Shown here in pieces: positions 17,202-27,492 of a stretch of 64,000 nt of DNA (position 1 is the stretch's first letter; each line of letters begins with the position of its first letter). The notes below the pieces were generated by a model. The model was given only the letters and a program-made list of their open reading frames with translations. It was not told the DNA's origin and did not search any database. Origin of the DNA: Psychroserpens sp. NJDZ02. Lineage in GTDB: Bacteria; Bacteroidota; Bacteroidia; Flavobacteriales; Flavobacteriaceae. Where the stretch lies: assembly GCF_004843725.1 (NCBI RefSeq), contig NZ_CP039451.1, positions 928,501 through 992,500 on the forward strand, given 5' to 3'. The position numbers and the translations under genes are program-made.

Positions 17202-18407
17202 TTAATCTTCTAATGCTTCCGACAAAACGTCTAACGAGCTATCCACGTCAGTTGCTTTTTCTTTTTTAATAATTTCTTCTCTTTTTGCACTAACACTTAA
17301 CACTATCCCAATAGCCATACAAGTCATCCAAATACTGGTTCCACCACTACTAATTAAAGGCAACGTCTGCCCCGTAACAGGAAACAGCTCTACCGCCACC
17401 GCCATATTAATCATGGCTTGAAAAATAATAGGCAAACCAACACCTAAGACAAGTAACTTACCAAAAAAGGTGTCTGCTTTTTGAGACACTATTATTATCC
17501 TAAACAACAACCACATGTACAAGATCATTAATGCAAACCCTCCAAACAAACCATATTCTTCTACAATAATTGCATAAATAAAATCTGAAGACGATTGTGG
17601 CAAGAAGTTTTTCTGAACACTTTTTCCAGAGCCCACACCAACAATACCTCCCGAAGCAATTGCTATTTTAGCGCGCTCTATTTGATAATCCTCTTTTGAG
17701 TCCTCTCCATTCAAAAAACTTTCTACCCTGCTTATCCACGTATCGACACGATTTGGCATAGCTTCCGGAAAAGCTTTCGCCACTAAAACAAACATCGTTA
17801 ACCCAAGGAGTCCCGCAAATCCCATTGCTATTAAATATCGTAATGGATAGCCTCCTAAAAACAATAACGCACAAGCCATTACAAAAATGATTGCTGTTGT
17901 TGAAAAATTTGAAGGCAAAATTAATGCTAATATGACAAATACAGGTGTCCAAAGTGGCAATATAGACTCCTTAAACGAAATCGTTTTATCTTTAATCTTA
18001 GACAAATACCGTGCAATATAAACCATCAAAACAACCGCTGCCAACGTCGAGGTCTGAAAGGACATATTAACAAACGGTATACGTATCCAACGACTGGCGT
18101 TAGCCCCACCAATAGTTGTACCCTGTAAGAACGTTAAAATCAATAACATAAACACAACAGGCATCATAACCATGGATAACCCTCTAAAATACCTATATGG
18201 TATTTTATGGACGCCATACATTATAGAAAACCCTAAAAACAAGTGCATAAAGTGTTTCACGAAATATGAAAAAGTACTACCACCACCACTAATATTAACC
18301 AAATTACTAGCAGCACTATATACAGGAAGAAATGAGAAAATAGCTAATAATGCAGCTATTGCCCAAATCAATCGATCTCCTTTTATGTTGTTAAATACTT
18401 GTTGCAC
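17202..18407 (-). CDS. ftsW: Lipid II polymerase FtsW (SEDS family)
   Basis: A polytopic SEDS glycosyltransferase of the divisome, 401 residues with about ten membrane segments. The large periplasmic loop carries the SEDS signature (RVESFLNGEDSKEDYQIERAKIAIASGGIVGVGSGKSVQKNFLPQSSSDFIYAIIVEE), with the catalytic Asp region, and the C-terminal PVTGQTLPLISSGGTS motif. It works with the transpeptidase encoded at 22610-24616. A 120-bp gap without evident signals separates it from murD. Confidence 0.96.
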   Translation of the reverse strand: MQQVFNNIKGDRLIWAIAALLAIFSFLPVYSAASNLVNISGGGSTFSYFVKHFMHLFLGFSIMYGVHKIPYRYFRGLSMVMMPVVFMLLILTFLQGTTIGGANASRWIRIPFVNMSFQTSTLAAVVLMVYIARYLSKIKDKTISFKESILPLWTPVFVILALILPSNFSTTAIIFVMACALLFLGGYPLRYLIAMGFAGLLGLTMFVLVAKAFPEAMPNRVDTWISRVESFLNGEDSKEDYQIERAKIAIASGGIVGVGSGKSVQKNFLPQSSSDFIYAIIVEEYGLFGGFALMILYMWLLFRIIIVSQKADTFFGKLLVLGVGLPIIFQAMINMAVAVELFPVTGQTLPLISSGGTSIWMTCMAIGIVLSVSAKREEIIKKEKATDVDSSLDVLSEALED

Positions 18408-18527
18408 TTCTATTTATAATTATACGTCTGTACGCCCTTTTTAGGCGTCATTATTTATTTATTTTTTACTCTAAATTGCACCACTCTAAAAATCAACCCT
18501 TTACTTGTTTTAAAATGATAGCATCCT

Positions 18528-19859
18528 TTATAAATTTCTTACAGCTTCTTTAAATTGACGCCCTCTATCCTCATAATTTTCAAACAGATCAAAACTAGCA
18601 CAAGCAGGAGACAATAAAACAGTATCACCAGCTTCAGCTAATTTATAGGCTATTTTTACAGCTTCACTCATAAACTGTGTTTCTACAATAACATCAACCA
18701 TTTCTCCAAAGCTTGCCAACAGCTTTTCGTTATCAACACCTAAACAGATAATCGCCTTTACTTTTTCGTTAACAAAAGAATACAATTCATTATAACTATT
18801 CCCTTTATCAACACCTCCAACAATCCAAACTGTTGGTGACGACACGCTATCCAATGCAAAATAAGTTGCATTAACGTTAGTTGCCTTAGAGTCGTTTATA
18901 TACTGTACTTTGTTAATTTTAAGTACGTTTTCTAAACGATGCTCAACACCTTGAAAGTTTTCCAAACTCTCACGGATCGTTTGCTTTCTTATATTTAATA
19001 AATGTGACACTGTCGAAGCAGCCATCGCATTTTTTACATTGTGTTTTCCTTTTAGAGCGATATTTTCTGTTGGCATAATTATCTGATTATTATCAATTGT
19101 TATTATTATATTATCGTTATCCAAATACGCACCATTTTCAATTGTTTTTGTCAATGAAAACGGTACTAATGTAGCTTGAATAGTATTGTTTTTTATGTAT
19201 TCTAAAATCACCTCATCATCTGCATCATAAATCAAATAATCCTCTTTTGTTTGATTTTTTGTAATCCTAAATTTTGAAGCAATGTAATTTTCAAATTTGT
19301 AATCGTAACGATCTAAATGATCTGGTACAATGTTGGTTATTATTGCAATTTTCGGTTTAAAGTTGAAACAACCATCCAACTGAAAACTACTTATCTCTAA
19401 AACATAATTATCAAAATCATGTTCTAAAACCTGCTTTGCAAAGCTATCTCCAATATTACCTGCAAGCCCTACTTCCAATTCCTGCTTTAGCAAATGATGC
19501 GTCAACATTGCAGTTGTTGTTTTACCATTACTTCCCGTAATAGCCACAATAGTCGCCTTAGTAAATTGGCTTGCAAATTCTATTTCAGAAATTACCGATA
19601 CCCCTTTATTTAAAAGCGCTTGTATTATTGCAACTTTATCAGGAATTCCAGGACTTTTCATCACCACATCAGCATTTAAAACTTTAGCCTCTGTATGCTG
19701 CTCTTCCTCCCATTCAATCTCATTATGTATAAGAACCTTTTTGTATTTTTCTTTTATTTTCCCTTTATCCGAAACAAACACCTCATAACCTTTCGCTTTA
19801 CCCAAAAGCGCAGTACCCACACCACTTTCTCCAGCTCCAAGTATTACTAATCGTTTCAT
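18528..19859 (-). CDS. murD: UDP-N-acetylmuramoyl-L-alanine--D-glutamate ligase
   Basis: It adds D-Glu to UDP-MurNAc-L-Ala. Length is 443 residues. Motifs are the N-terminal LGAGESGVGTALLGKAKG, the ATP loop AITGSNGKTTTAMLTHHLL (about 107-125), ISSFQLD, NIVPDHLDRY, INDSKATNVNAT and LLSPACASFDLFENYEDRG. One base separates it from mraY. Confidence 0.97.
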   Translation of the reverse strand: MKRLVILGAGESGVGTALLGKAKGYEVFVSDKGKIKEKYKKVLIHNEIEWEEEQHTEAKVLNADVVMKSPGIPDKVAIIQALLNKGVSVISEIEFASQFTKATIVAITGSNGKTTTAMLTHHLLKQELEVGLAGNIGDSFAKQVLEHDFDNYVLEISSFQLDGCFNFKPKIAIITNIVPDHLDRYDYKFENYIASKFRITKNQTKEDYLIYDADDEVILEYIKNNTIQATLVPFSLTKTIENGAYLDNDNIIITIDNNQIIMPTENIALKGKHNVKNAMAASTVSHLLNIRKQTIRESLENFQGVEHRLENVLKINKVQYINDSKATNVNATYFALDSVSSPTVWIVGGVDKGNSYNELYSFVNEKVKAIICLGVDNEKLLASFGEMVDVIVETQFMSEAVKIAYKLAEAGDTVLLSPACASFDLFENYEDRGRQFKEAVRNL

Positions 19860-19860
19860 T

Positions 19861-21093
19861 TTATCTTAATTTCAGGGTTACTATAGACAGTATTGCTAGA
19901 ATAATCCCTACAATCCAAAATCGAGTGACTATTTTACTTTCGTGATATCCTTTTTTCTGATAATGATGATGTAAAGGCGCCATTAAAAAAATGCGTCGCC
20001 CTTCGCCATATTTCTTTTTTGTAAACTTAAAATAAGCCACTTGCAGTATCACCGATAAGGACTCTGCAAAGAAGATCCCGCACAACAATGGAATCAGCAA
20101 TTCTTTTCTAATTACAATTGCTATAACCGCTATAACACCTCCAATAGTCAAACTACCCGTATCCCCCATAAATACTTGAGCCGGATAAGTATTATACCAT
20201 AAAAAACCAATTAAAGCGCCTACAAAAGCTGCTATAAACACTACGACCTCACCCAAATTAGGAATAAACATAACATTGAGATAATCCGAAAACACTATGT
20301 TACCTGATATAAAAGCAAAGATCGCGAGCACAAATACGATAATTGCAGAACTACCCGCAGCTAACCCATCAATACCATCTGTTAAATTAGCTCCGTTAGA
20401 CACTGCTGTTATTATAAAAATAACAATTGGAATAAACACTAACCAAGCATATTTAGCATAATCATCGCCCATCCACGAGACCAAATTTGTATAATCAAAC
20501 TCATTATCCTTTACAAAAGGGATGGTTGTTTTTAGAGATTTCTCTGGCACATTAAATTCTCCTGCAGAGTTCTGAGTAATCAATTCGGTTTCATAAACAG
20601 GATTTACTTTTTCCGTCTTAATAGTTATCCCTGGATGAAAATACATGACTGCACCTACAAAAACACCAAGTCCGACTTGACCTAAAACTTTAAACTTACC
20701 ACTAAGTCCTGCTTTATCTTTTTTAAATACTTTAATATAATCATCCGTAAAACCAACTGCCCCCATCCAAATCATAGTCACAATTAACATGATCACATAG
20801 ATATTATCCAATTTGGCCAACAGCAATACTGGAATTAAAGTCGCTAAGATTATAATAACACCACCCATTGTAGGCGTCCCTGCTTTCTCTAACTGACCAT
20901 CTAACCCTAAATCCCTAACAGACTCTCCTACTTGCTTTCTTTGTAAAGCCAATATGATACGTTTACCGAAAATTGTAGAAAACAACAATGAGATAATAAT
21001 TGCCAAAGCTGCTCTAAATGTGATAAATTGAAACACACTAGCCCCTGGAAATTGGTAGTTTTTTTCTAAAAATTCGAATAAGTAATATAGCAT
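19861..21093 (-). CDS. mraY: Phospho-MurNAc-pentapeptide transferase MraY
   Basis: It moves phospho-MurNAc-pentapeptide onto undecaprenyl phosphate to give lipid I. Length is 410 residues with about ten membrane helices. Signatures are [58 protein letters not shown] and [13 protein letters not shown]. It is about 50 residues longer than E. coli MraY because of an extra loop around residues 150-205 (periplasmic or interhelical, [10 protein letters not shown]...[12 protein letters not shown]), a trait of the phylum. Confidence 0.97.
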   Translation of the reverse strand: MLYYLFEFLEKNYQFPGASVFQFITFRAALAIIISLLFSTIFGKRIILALQRKQVGESVRDLGLDGQLEKAGTPTMGGVIIILATLIPVLLLAKLDNIYVIMLIVTMIWMGAVGFTDDYIKVFKKDKAGLSGKFKVLGQVGLGVFVGAVMYFHPGITIKTEKVNPVYETELITQNSAGEFNVPEKSLKTTIPFVKDNEFDYTNLVSWMGDDYAKYAWLVFIPIVIFIITAVSNGANLTDGIDGLAAGSSAIIVFVLAIFAFISGNIVFSDYLNVMFIPNLGEVVVFIAAFVGALIGFLWYNTYPAQVFMGDTGSLTIGGVIAVIAIVIRKELLIPLLCGIFFAESLSVILQVAYFKFTKKKYGEGRRIFLMAPLHHHYQKKGYHESKIVTRFWIVGIILAILSIVTLKLR

Positions 21094-21149
21094 TCTTTTA
21101 ATATTTTATTTTTATTGTGACGCTCCGTTTATCTAAGAGGTGACAATAC

Positions 21150-22613
21150 TTATTTCTGTAATTGTTTTAAAAATTCTTTCACTATTTTGAAATCATCAAA
21201 ATCAGATCGCTCCCCTTTCACTTCTTGATAGGTTTCATGCCCTTTCCCTGCTATCAAAATAATATCATTAGGATTTGCTAACTGACAAGCGGTTTTTATA
21301 GCTTGCCTTCTATCCGCAATAGACAACGTCTTTTTGAAATTTTGAGGCTCCACCCCTTTTTCAATATCTTCAATAATGGTTTCCGGAACTTCACTACGCG
21401 GATTATCGCTTGTAAATATGACTTTTGTACTTAAAGCTGACGCAATATGTCCCATTTTCGGTCTTTTAGTTTTATCACGATCTCCTCCACAACCAACTAC
21501 TGTAATAACATCTTCATTTTTAGTTCTGATATCATTAATTGTTTGTAACACATTTTGCAATGCGTCAGGCGTATGTGCATAATCCACAATAGCCGTAATG
21601 TTTGTTTCAGAGATTAAAAACTGAAAACGACCACTCACACTTTCTAACTCACTAATCAATCGTAACGTTTCTTCTTTTTCAAGACCTAACAATTCCGCAG
21701 TAGCGAAAATTGCCAAAATATTATAAGCATTAAATTCTCCAATTAACCGAATCCACACTTCATTATCATTAAGCTTTAACAACAAACCATTAAACTGATT
21801 TTCTAAAATTTGAGCTTTATAATCCGCATACGTTTTTAAAGCATAAGTATATTGTTTTGCTTTGGTATTTTGAAGCATGACACTCCCATTTTTATCGTCA
21901 CCATTTGTTAATGCAAAAGCCGTTTTAGGCAACTCATCAAAAAAACGTTTTTTAACATCTCTATACTCTGCGAACGTGTCATGATAATCTAAATGATCAT
22001 GAGACAGGTTAGTAAAAATCCCGCCTTCAAATTTTAATCCTAAGGTTCTGTTTTGATGAATTCCGTGAGAGCTAACTTCCATGAAGCAAAACTCCACTCC
22101 CTCATCATTCATCTTCTTCAAACACCCATTAATCGTTAGCGAATCTGGCGTCGTATGCGTTGCTGCATGCTCCGTATTATCCACCATTATTTTTACAGTA
22201 GACAACAAGCCTACTTTATACCCGGCTTTTTTAAACAACTGATATAATAACGATGCAATTGTTGTCTTACCGTTTGTACCCGTAACTCCTACTAACTTTA
22301 AGTTTTCCGACGGATTACCATAAAAATTAGCAGCCATAATAGCCAATGCACGACTAGAGTCATCGACTTGAATATAAGTAACATGTTTAGCCATATCACT
22401 TGGAAGCACATGACAAACCACAGCAATAGCCCCTTGTTTTATAGCACTATCTATGTACTGATGCCCATCTGTAATACTACCTTTAATAGCCACAAACACA
22501 TCGCCCACAGCCACATCTTGCGAATTAAAGTGAATATTATGCACCATAATATCAGTACTACCCACTACCGCGTCTAACGTTACCTTATATAATATGTCTT
22601 TTAATAAATTCAC
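21150..22613 (-). CDS. murE: UDP-MurNAc-tripeptide synthetase (meso-diaminopimelate-adding) MurE
   Basis: It adds the third amino acid of the stem peptide. Length is 487 residues. The ATP loop VGVTGTNGKTTIASLLYQLF (about 108-127), HTTPDSL, NLSHDHLDYHDT, VDYAHTPDAL and the specificity motif SDNPRSE are present. DNPR is the form that selects meso-diaminopimelate over L-lysine, so the wall is DAP-type. Its start overlaps the ftsI stop by 4 nt (ATGA). Confidence 0.97.
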   Translation of the reverse strand: MNLLKDILYKVTLDAVVGSTDIMVHNIHFNSQDVAVGDVFVAIKGSITDGHQYIDSAIKQGAIAVVCHVLPSDMAKHVTYIQVDDSSRALAIMAANFYGNPSENLKLVGVTGTNGKTTIASLLYQLFKKAGYKVGLLSTVKIMVDNTEHAATHTTPDSLTINGCLKKMNDEGVEFCFMEVSSHGIHQNRTLGLKFEGGIFTNLSHDHLDYHDTFAEYRDVKKRFFDELPKTAFALTNGDDKNGSVMLQNTKAKQYTYALKTYADYKAQILENQFNGLLLKLNDNEVWIRLIGEFNAYNILAIFATAELLGLEKEETLRLISELESVSGRFQFLISETNITAIVDYAHTPDALQNVLQTINDIRTKNEDVITVVGCGGDRDKTKRPKMGHIASALSTKVIFTSDNPRSEVPETIIEDIEKGVEPQNFKKTLSIADRRQAIKTACQLANPNDIILIAGKGHETYQEVKGERSDFDDFKIVKEFLKQLQK

Positions 22614-24616
22614 GAGGCTTCTAAAACTATAATTTGATTATTCTTTAACTTAGTATTCTTATTTACAGACTGACTTGTAATCGTCCCTATACCTTTACAA
22701 CTAACACTAACCTTAATGTTCATGTTTTCCAATAAAGCCAATGCATCCATAACAGGTAAACCCGTTACGTCAGGCATGATTGTTTTATATTTATTAGCCG
22801 TTTTATAATAGCCTTCATACTCCTTATCCACAGCCTTATCATCAACATTTAAAGACGCGACCTGATCAATTAAAGGCGTATCTGTAAATATTTTTTGTGC
22901 TATTTTTTTAAACACCGGACCAGACACATCCGCACCATAAAATCCTTTTTTAATACTCGGTTTATGTATAATTACGATACAAGAGTATTTAGGCTCATCC
23001 GACGGAAAATAACCAGCAAAAGACGATATATACCTTGGGTTACGCGCCCAGTCGTCCATCCAATACTCTACTCTTGCGGTCCCTGTTTTCCCACTCATTG
23101 AAAAATAATCAGAATACAAAGAACGCCCTGTCCCTCTTATCACCACGTTTTTAAGCATCTCCTTAGCAGCATTTAATGTGGCATCAGAACATATTTTTGG
23201 ATTAATTATTGATTTCTCAAAAGACTCAATCTGCTTATCCAACTCTTTAACCTCTCTTATAAATCGAGGCTTAACCATAACACCATTATTAGCAACTGCA
23301 TTATAAAAGGTAAGCGTCTGCAATGGCGTTAACCTTAAATTATAACCGTAGGCAATAGACGGCAATGCGTTACGACTCCATTTATCATCACCTGGTTTTG
23401 GAATCATCGGCTCTCCTTCTCCTTTTATAGAGATCCCTAATTTTTTATCTAAATTCCAACGACTTAAAATATCTAAGAAGCGCTTTGGATCCTTAGCATA
23501 CGCATTATTTATAATGGTTGCCATCCCAATATTAGAAGACACCTCTAACACCTTAGCAGCAGATATCTTACCATTTCCGTGAGAATCTTTTATTCCCCTA
23601 CCATAAAACACTTTATACCCATTACCTGTATCTATAATATCTGAAGTATCTATTTTCTTATCCTCTAACGCCGCCATTAAGGCCATTAACTTAAAAGTAG
23701 ATCCTGGCTCATGAGACTCATAAACCGCATAATTCCGTTTCTCATAATAGTAACCCGATTTTGTTTTTCCTAAATTAGAAATCGCTTTAACCTCTCCAGT
23801 AGCCACTTCCATAACGACAACTGTTCCATGTTCCGCTTCATACAATTCTAATTGTTCCAACAAAGCATGATGCGCAATATCTTGGATATTTACATCTATA
23901 GTGGTATACACATCAAACCCATCTTTAGGTTCTACTTGATCATAATCAACAATAGGCTTCCATTGCCCTTTTCCTATTTTCTGCTTTAAACGCTGCCCGT
24001 CTTTCCCTCTTAAATAATCAACACCAAAAGCACCATCAATCCCAGCTCTGGTCACATTACCATCATCATCCGTACGCTCATACCCAATAGTACGCTGTGC
24101 AACTTCACCTAAAGGATGCTCTCTTTTTACTTTTTGTTCAACAATCAGCCCACCTTTAAACGCTCCTAATTTCAATAAAGGGAATTCTCTAAATTTCAAA
24201 TAACCTGAATACCCAATATTTCTAGCCAATAAAAAATAACGGTTTTTATTAGCTCTTGCTTTTCCTAATTCTTTTTTATAAAACGTTGTTGGCTTTCCAG
24301 AATATTTAGATAAGGCTTCACTTAAAGGAATTAAATTGGCTTTAAAATTTTTATCCGATGGTGTTACCGCATCAAACAAAATATCATATTTAGGAATTGA
24401 TGTTGCCAACAAGCTACCGTCTGAAGAATACACATTACCGCGATTAGCAGGAATAACAACATTCTTTATAGCACGCTTATCTGCAAGCGCTCTATACTCA
24501 TCCCCCTGAACGATCTGAATGGTTAACAATTTGACAACCACAAGCACCCCAAAGACGAACATACATCCTGCGACAAAATACAATCTGTTTAATATGTTCT
24601 TTTCGTTTACTGCCAC
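22610..24616 (-). CDS. ftsI: Division-specific transpeptidase FtsI (PBP3) with C-terminal PASTA domain
   Basis: A 668-residue class B penicillin-binding protein with an N-terminal membrane anchor (LYFVAGCMFVFGVLVVVKLLTI), a pedestal domain and a transpeptidase domain with PGSTFKLM (SxxK), VSSNIG (SxN) and SMSGKTGTAR (KTG). It ends with one PASTA repeat (IMPDVTGLPVMDALALLENMNIKVSV...), which is usual in Flavobacteriia but absent from E. coli FtsI. It partners FtsW and is 9 nt after the ftsL-like gene. Confidence 0.96.
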   Translation of the reverse strand: MAVNEKNILNRLYFVAGCMFVFGVLVVVKLLTIQIVQGDEYRALADKRAIKNVVIPANRGNVYSSDGSLLATSIPKYDILFDAVTPSDKNFKANLIPLSEALSKYSGKPTTFYKKELGKARANKNRYFLLARNIGYSGYLKFREFPLLKLGAFKGGLIVEQKVKREHPLGEVAQRTIGYERTDDDGNVTRAGIDGAFGVDYLRGKDGQRLKQKIGKGQWKPIVDYDQVEPKDGFDVYTTIDVNIQDIAHHALLEQLELYEAEHGTVVVMEVATGEVKAISNLGKTKSGYYYEKRNYAVYESHEPGSTFKLMALMAALEDKKIDTSDIIDTGNGYKVFYGRGIKDSHGNGKISAAKVLEVSSNIGMATIINNAYAKDPKRFLDILSRWNLDKKLGISIKGEGEPMIPKPGDDKWSRNALPSIAYGYNLRLTPLQTLTFYNAVANNGVMVKPRFIREVKELDKQIESFEKSIINPKICSDATLNAAKEMLKNVVIRGTGRSLYSDYFSMSGKTGTARVEYWMDDWARNPRYISSFAGYFPSDEPKYSCIVIIHKPSIKKGFYGADVSGPVFKKIAQKIFTDTPLIDQVASLNVDDKAVDKEYEGYYKTANKYKTIMPDVTGLPVMDALALLENMNIKVSVSCKGIGTITSQSVNKNTKLKNNQIIVLEAS

Positions 24617-24625
24617 GATGTGAAC

Positions 24626-24943
24626 TTAGGTTTGTGATTTAACAATTATTTTTTTAGGCGGAATTACGGAAGGCGCCAACCCTTTTTCTTTCATTTTTTT
24701 AACAACGGAAGATTCCATTTTCAGTTGCATCAATCTGGTCCTACCATCATACAACTCGGATCGCAATTCTTTAACTTGATTATTAAGCTTTGCTATCTCG
24801 TATACTTTTTTATCCAAACTATGCGAACTCGCAATCATTACTATTGCTAAAGCTGAAATAAAAAGAATCAGTCTCCAATTTTTAAAAGAATCTTCACTAA
24901 CCAGAAAAGTCCCTCTTAATATACTATAGATACTTTTTTTCAT
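24626..24943 (-). CDS. ftsL: FtsL-like divisome protein
   Basis: A 105-residue bitopic protein with a short cytoplasmic start, a membrane segment (LILFISALAIVMIASS, about 26-41) and a heptad-rich helix (YEIAKLNNQVKELRSELYDGRTRLMQLKMESSVVKKMKEKG) for coiled-coil pairing. FtsL proteins have little conserved sequence. The call rests on size, topology and position between rsmH and ftsI. The end GLAPSVIPPKKIIVK is typical of this family in the phylum. Confidence 0.88.
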   Translation of the reverse strand: MKKSIYSILRGTFLVSEDSFKNWRLILFISALAIVMIASSHSLDKKVYEIAKLNNQVKELRSELYDGRTRLMQLKMESSVVKKMKEKGLAPSVIPPKKIIVKSQT

Positions 24944-24946
24944 TTA

Positions 24947-25852
24947 TTACACCTTTTCTGCAATACGCAACTTTGCACTACGTGCTCGATTATTAATTTT
25001 AATTTCTTCTTTAGACGGAATAATTAGTCCTCCCACTTTTTTTAAAGGCACTTCAAAGCGACCAAAAACATCACGCTCCGGCTCGCCTTCAAACAAACCA
25101 TTCCTTATAAAACGCTTAACCAAGCGATCCTCTAAAGAATGATAGGATATCAAACTTAAACGCCCTTCTGGTTTTAAAATCTCTGGCGTTTGCTGCAAAA
25201 ACTCTTTTAAAGCTTCAATTTCTTGATTCACCTCAATACGAATCGCCTGATAGATCTGTGCTAATATTTTATTTTCATGCTTAGGTGACAAAAACTGCTG
25301 CAACACCTTTTTTAGCTGATCACTAGTTTTAATAATTTCAGTCTTACGATGCTCCACAATCAACCTAGCCATAGCAGACGCAGACCTTAACTCGCCATAT
25401 TGCGCCAACACCTGTTTAAGCTGTTCTTCTTCATACTCATTAATAACATGGTATGCCGACAATGTATCATTCTGATTCATACGCATATCCAAAACCGCCT
25501 CAAAACGGGTTGAAAAACCACGTTCTGCTACATCAAACTGATGCGATGACACTCCAAAATCTGCCAAAACACCATCCACAGCTTTCACACCGTGAAAACG
25601 CAAAAAGCGCTTGATATATCTAAAATTTTCATGTATTAATGTAAACCTAGGATCGTCAATTGCATTTTCAAGCGCATCTTTATCTTGATCAAACGCGTAT
25701 AACCTCCCGTTTTCCCCTAAGCGATTTAAAATTTCTCTACTATGTCCACCACCACCAAAAGTGACATCTACATAGACCCCATCTTCTTTGATAGCCAAAC
25801 CATCCACGGTTTCATGTAATAATACTGGATTATGATATGCTGTCATCTTCAT
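24947..25852 (-). CDS. rsmH: 16S rRNA (cytosine-1402-N4)-methyltransferase RsmH (MraW)
   Basis: It methylates N4 of C1402 in the ribosomal P site using S-adenosylmethionine. Length is 301 residues. Motifs are YHNPVLLHETVDGL, the SAM loop VDVTFGGGGHSREIL, LADFGVSSHQFD and the C-terminal SYHSLEDRLVKRF. It overlaps the end of mraZ by 23 nt, a usual coupling in this cluster. Confidence 0.97.
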   Translation of the reverse strand: MKMTAYHNPVLLHETVDGLAIKEDGVYVDVTFGGGGHSREILNRLGENGRLYAFDQDKDALENAIDDPRFTLIHENFRYIKRFLRFHGVKAVDGVLADFGVSSHQFDVAERGFSTRFEAVLDMRMNQNDTLSAYHVINEYEEEQLKQVLAQYGELRSASAMARLIVEHRKTEIIKTSDQLKKVLQQFLSPKHENKILAQIYQAIRIEVNQEIEALKEFLQQTPEILKPEGRLSLISYHSLEDRLVKRFIRNGLFEGEPERDVFGRFEVPLKKVGGLIIPSKEEIKINNRARSAKLRIAEKV

Positions 25853-26300
25853 TGTCTTGACCCATTACTTCTTCAGCTAAATCGGCAAAATCTAATGTTG
25901 CGTCATCAATAGCTTTCTCATACTTCGTTTTATCCCAAATTTCAACAATATTAACAGCCGAAGACATTACAATATCTTTAGCTATTGACGCAAACCCTAC
26001 CAAATCCTTTGGTATTAGCAACCGTCCATTTGTATCCACTTCCACCAATTTTACTCCCGCAGTAAACCTGCGAATAAAATCGTTATTTTTCTTTTTAAAA
26101 CGATTAAGCTTATTTACTTTTAGCATTAATGCGTCCCATTCTTGCATTGGATACAATTCCAAACACTCCTGAAACACTGCTCGTTTTATAACAAATCCAT
26201 TTTGTAACTCGGGAGCCAACTGCTTTTTCAGCGCAGCAGGCAGCATAAGCCGTCCTTTTGCGTCTACTTTACATTCGTATGTCCCTATTAATGAGTTCAC
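25830..26300 (-). CDS. mraZ: Transcriptional regulator MraZ
   Basis: A 156-residue protein with two SpoVT/AbrB-type halves: GTYECKVDAKGRLMLPAALKKQL and LVEVDTNGRLLIPKDLVGFA. MraZ forms ring-shaped oligomers that bind tandem repeats in front of its own gene and repress the division cluster. Such repeats are seen here at 26351-26397. Confidence 0.96.
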   Translation of the reverse strand: MNSLIGTYECKVDAKGRLMLPAALKKQLAPELQNGFVIKRAVFQECLELYPMQEWDALMLKVNKLNRFKKKNNDFIRRFTAGVKLVEVDTNGRLLIPKDLVGFASIAKDIVMSSAVNIVEIWDKTKYEKAIDDATLDFADLAEEVMGQDNEDDSIS

Positions 26301-26332
26301 AACCTTTTTTTAGCGTCTAAATTTGTAAAAAT

Positions 26333-26340
26333 CAAATATA
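26333..26340 (-). promoter_or_regulatory. -7 element (TATATTTG) of the mraZ-ftsZ cluster
   Basis: On the minus strand TATATTTG is a perfect TAnnTTTG match, 32 nt before the mraZ ATG and 10 nt from the first operator repeat. Confidence 0.6.
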
Positions 26341-26350
26341 TTGAAAATTT

Positions 26351-26397
26351 TACCACATCTTACCACATTTTACCACATTGTTAATAAGTATTACCAC
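26351..26397 (-). promoter_or_regulatory. MraZ operator: three tandem 10-bp repeats plus one distal copy
   Basis: On the minus strand ATGTGGTAA recurs three times with an exact 10-bp period (26351-26380) and GTGGTAA recurs once more at 26391-26397. MraZ in E. coli and Mycoplasma binds direct repeats with a GTGG/TGGG core spaced by one helical turn, so this is almost surely its operator. It covers the expected -33 region of the promoter, consistent with autorepression. Confidence 0.75.
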
Positions 26398-26549
26398 TTT
26401 AACAGGTTACCCCCTTTTAAAATCGATTAATAGTCAATAAAATCGGTTAACTAGAAGAGTAATAACTAAGTGGGAGGAAATTTAAATTTTCTTAAAAAAA
26501 AGTCTACTCAACTAAATCATTAAAATGTCGATTTTTTAAATGAAATACT

Positions 26550-26557
26550 TATATTTG
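26550..26557 (+). promoter_or_regulatory. -7 element (TATATTTG) of the alpha/beta hydrolase gene
   Basis: A perfect TAnnTTTG match 26 nt before the ATG at 26584. No clear TTG at the -33 position. Confidence 0.5.
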
Positions 26558-26583
26558 CTTTCGATGTAAACTACTAATCGTTA

Positions 26584-27348
26584 ATGACTAGAATACTTAA
26601 AAAAGAAGGAAAATTCAACTATATTGAAGTTGGAGAAGGACAGCCAATAATTGTACTTCACGGACTTATGGGAGGATTAAGTAATTTTGAAGCAGTAACC
26701 ACTTTTTTTAGCACTAAGGGGTACAAAGTCATTATTCCAGAATTACCTATTTACAGTAAGCCACTACTTAAAACAAATGTTAAATCGTTTGCTAAATATT
26801 TATACGATTTTATTCTTTTTAAAGAACTTGAAAACGTCGTATTATTAGGAAACTCACTAGGTGGACATATTGGTTTATACCATACAAAAATGCACCCTGA
26901 AACAGTTAAAGCTTTAGTTATTACCGGAAGTTCTGGATTATACGAAAGTGCAATGGGTGGCGGTTATACCAAACGTAGCGATTACGAAGTCATTAAGAAA
27001 AAAGCACAAGAAGTTTTTTACGACCCTGCAGTGGCTACTAAAGACATTGTAGACGAAGTTTACGAAACCGTAAACAACCGTAATAAACTAATTAAGACCT
27101 TAGCTATTGCCAAAAGTGCGATTAGACACAATATGGCTAAAGACTTGCCAAAAATGACGACACCGACCTGTATCATTTGGGGTAAAAATGACGGCGTTAC
27201 ACCTCCTGAGGTTGCTGACGAGTTTAATGCGTTGTTACCAGATTCTGATTTATTTTGGATTGATAAATGTGGCCACGCTGCTATGATGGAACATCCTGAT
27301 ACTTTTAATCAAATTTTATTTGATTGGTTTAAAGCACGCAAAATATAG
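26584..27348 (+). CDS. Alpha/beta-fold hydrolase
   Basis: Length is 254 residues. An alpha/beta hydrolase core shows IIVLHGLMGGLSNF (oxyanion loop), the nucleophile elbow LLGNSLGGHIG (Ser in GNSLG), the acid in IIWGKNDGVTPP and the His in DKCGHAAMMEHP, so the Ser-Asp-His triad is complete. The substrate is not predictable. It is divergent from mraZ, a neighbour conserved in many Flavobacteriia, and 144 nt before engB. Confidence 0.88.
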   Translation: MTRILKKEGKFNYIEVGEGQPIIVLHGLMGGLSNFEAVTTFFSTKGYKVIIPELPIYSKPLLKTNVKSFAKYLYDFILFKELENVVLLGNSLGGHIGLYHTKMHPETVKALVITGSSGLYESAMGGGYTKRSDYEVIKKKAQEVFYDPAVATKDIVDEVYETVNNRNKLIKTLAIAKSAIRHNMAKDLPKMTTPTCIIWGKNDGVTPPEVADEFNALLPDSDLFWIDKCGHAAMMEHPDTFNQILFDWFKARKI

Positions 27349-27492
27349 TTTTTAAAGCGTTTTAAAAGCTTAAACTTTTTTGATTACTTTATTGTCCTTA
27401 CTTTTACACCGACTCTAATGGCTAACTATGTATTGGCCTGAGCTTTTTGTTTAATTTAAATACGCTTTTTGCTTTCGCAGAAACACATACCT

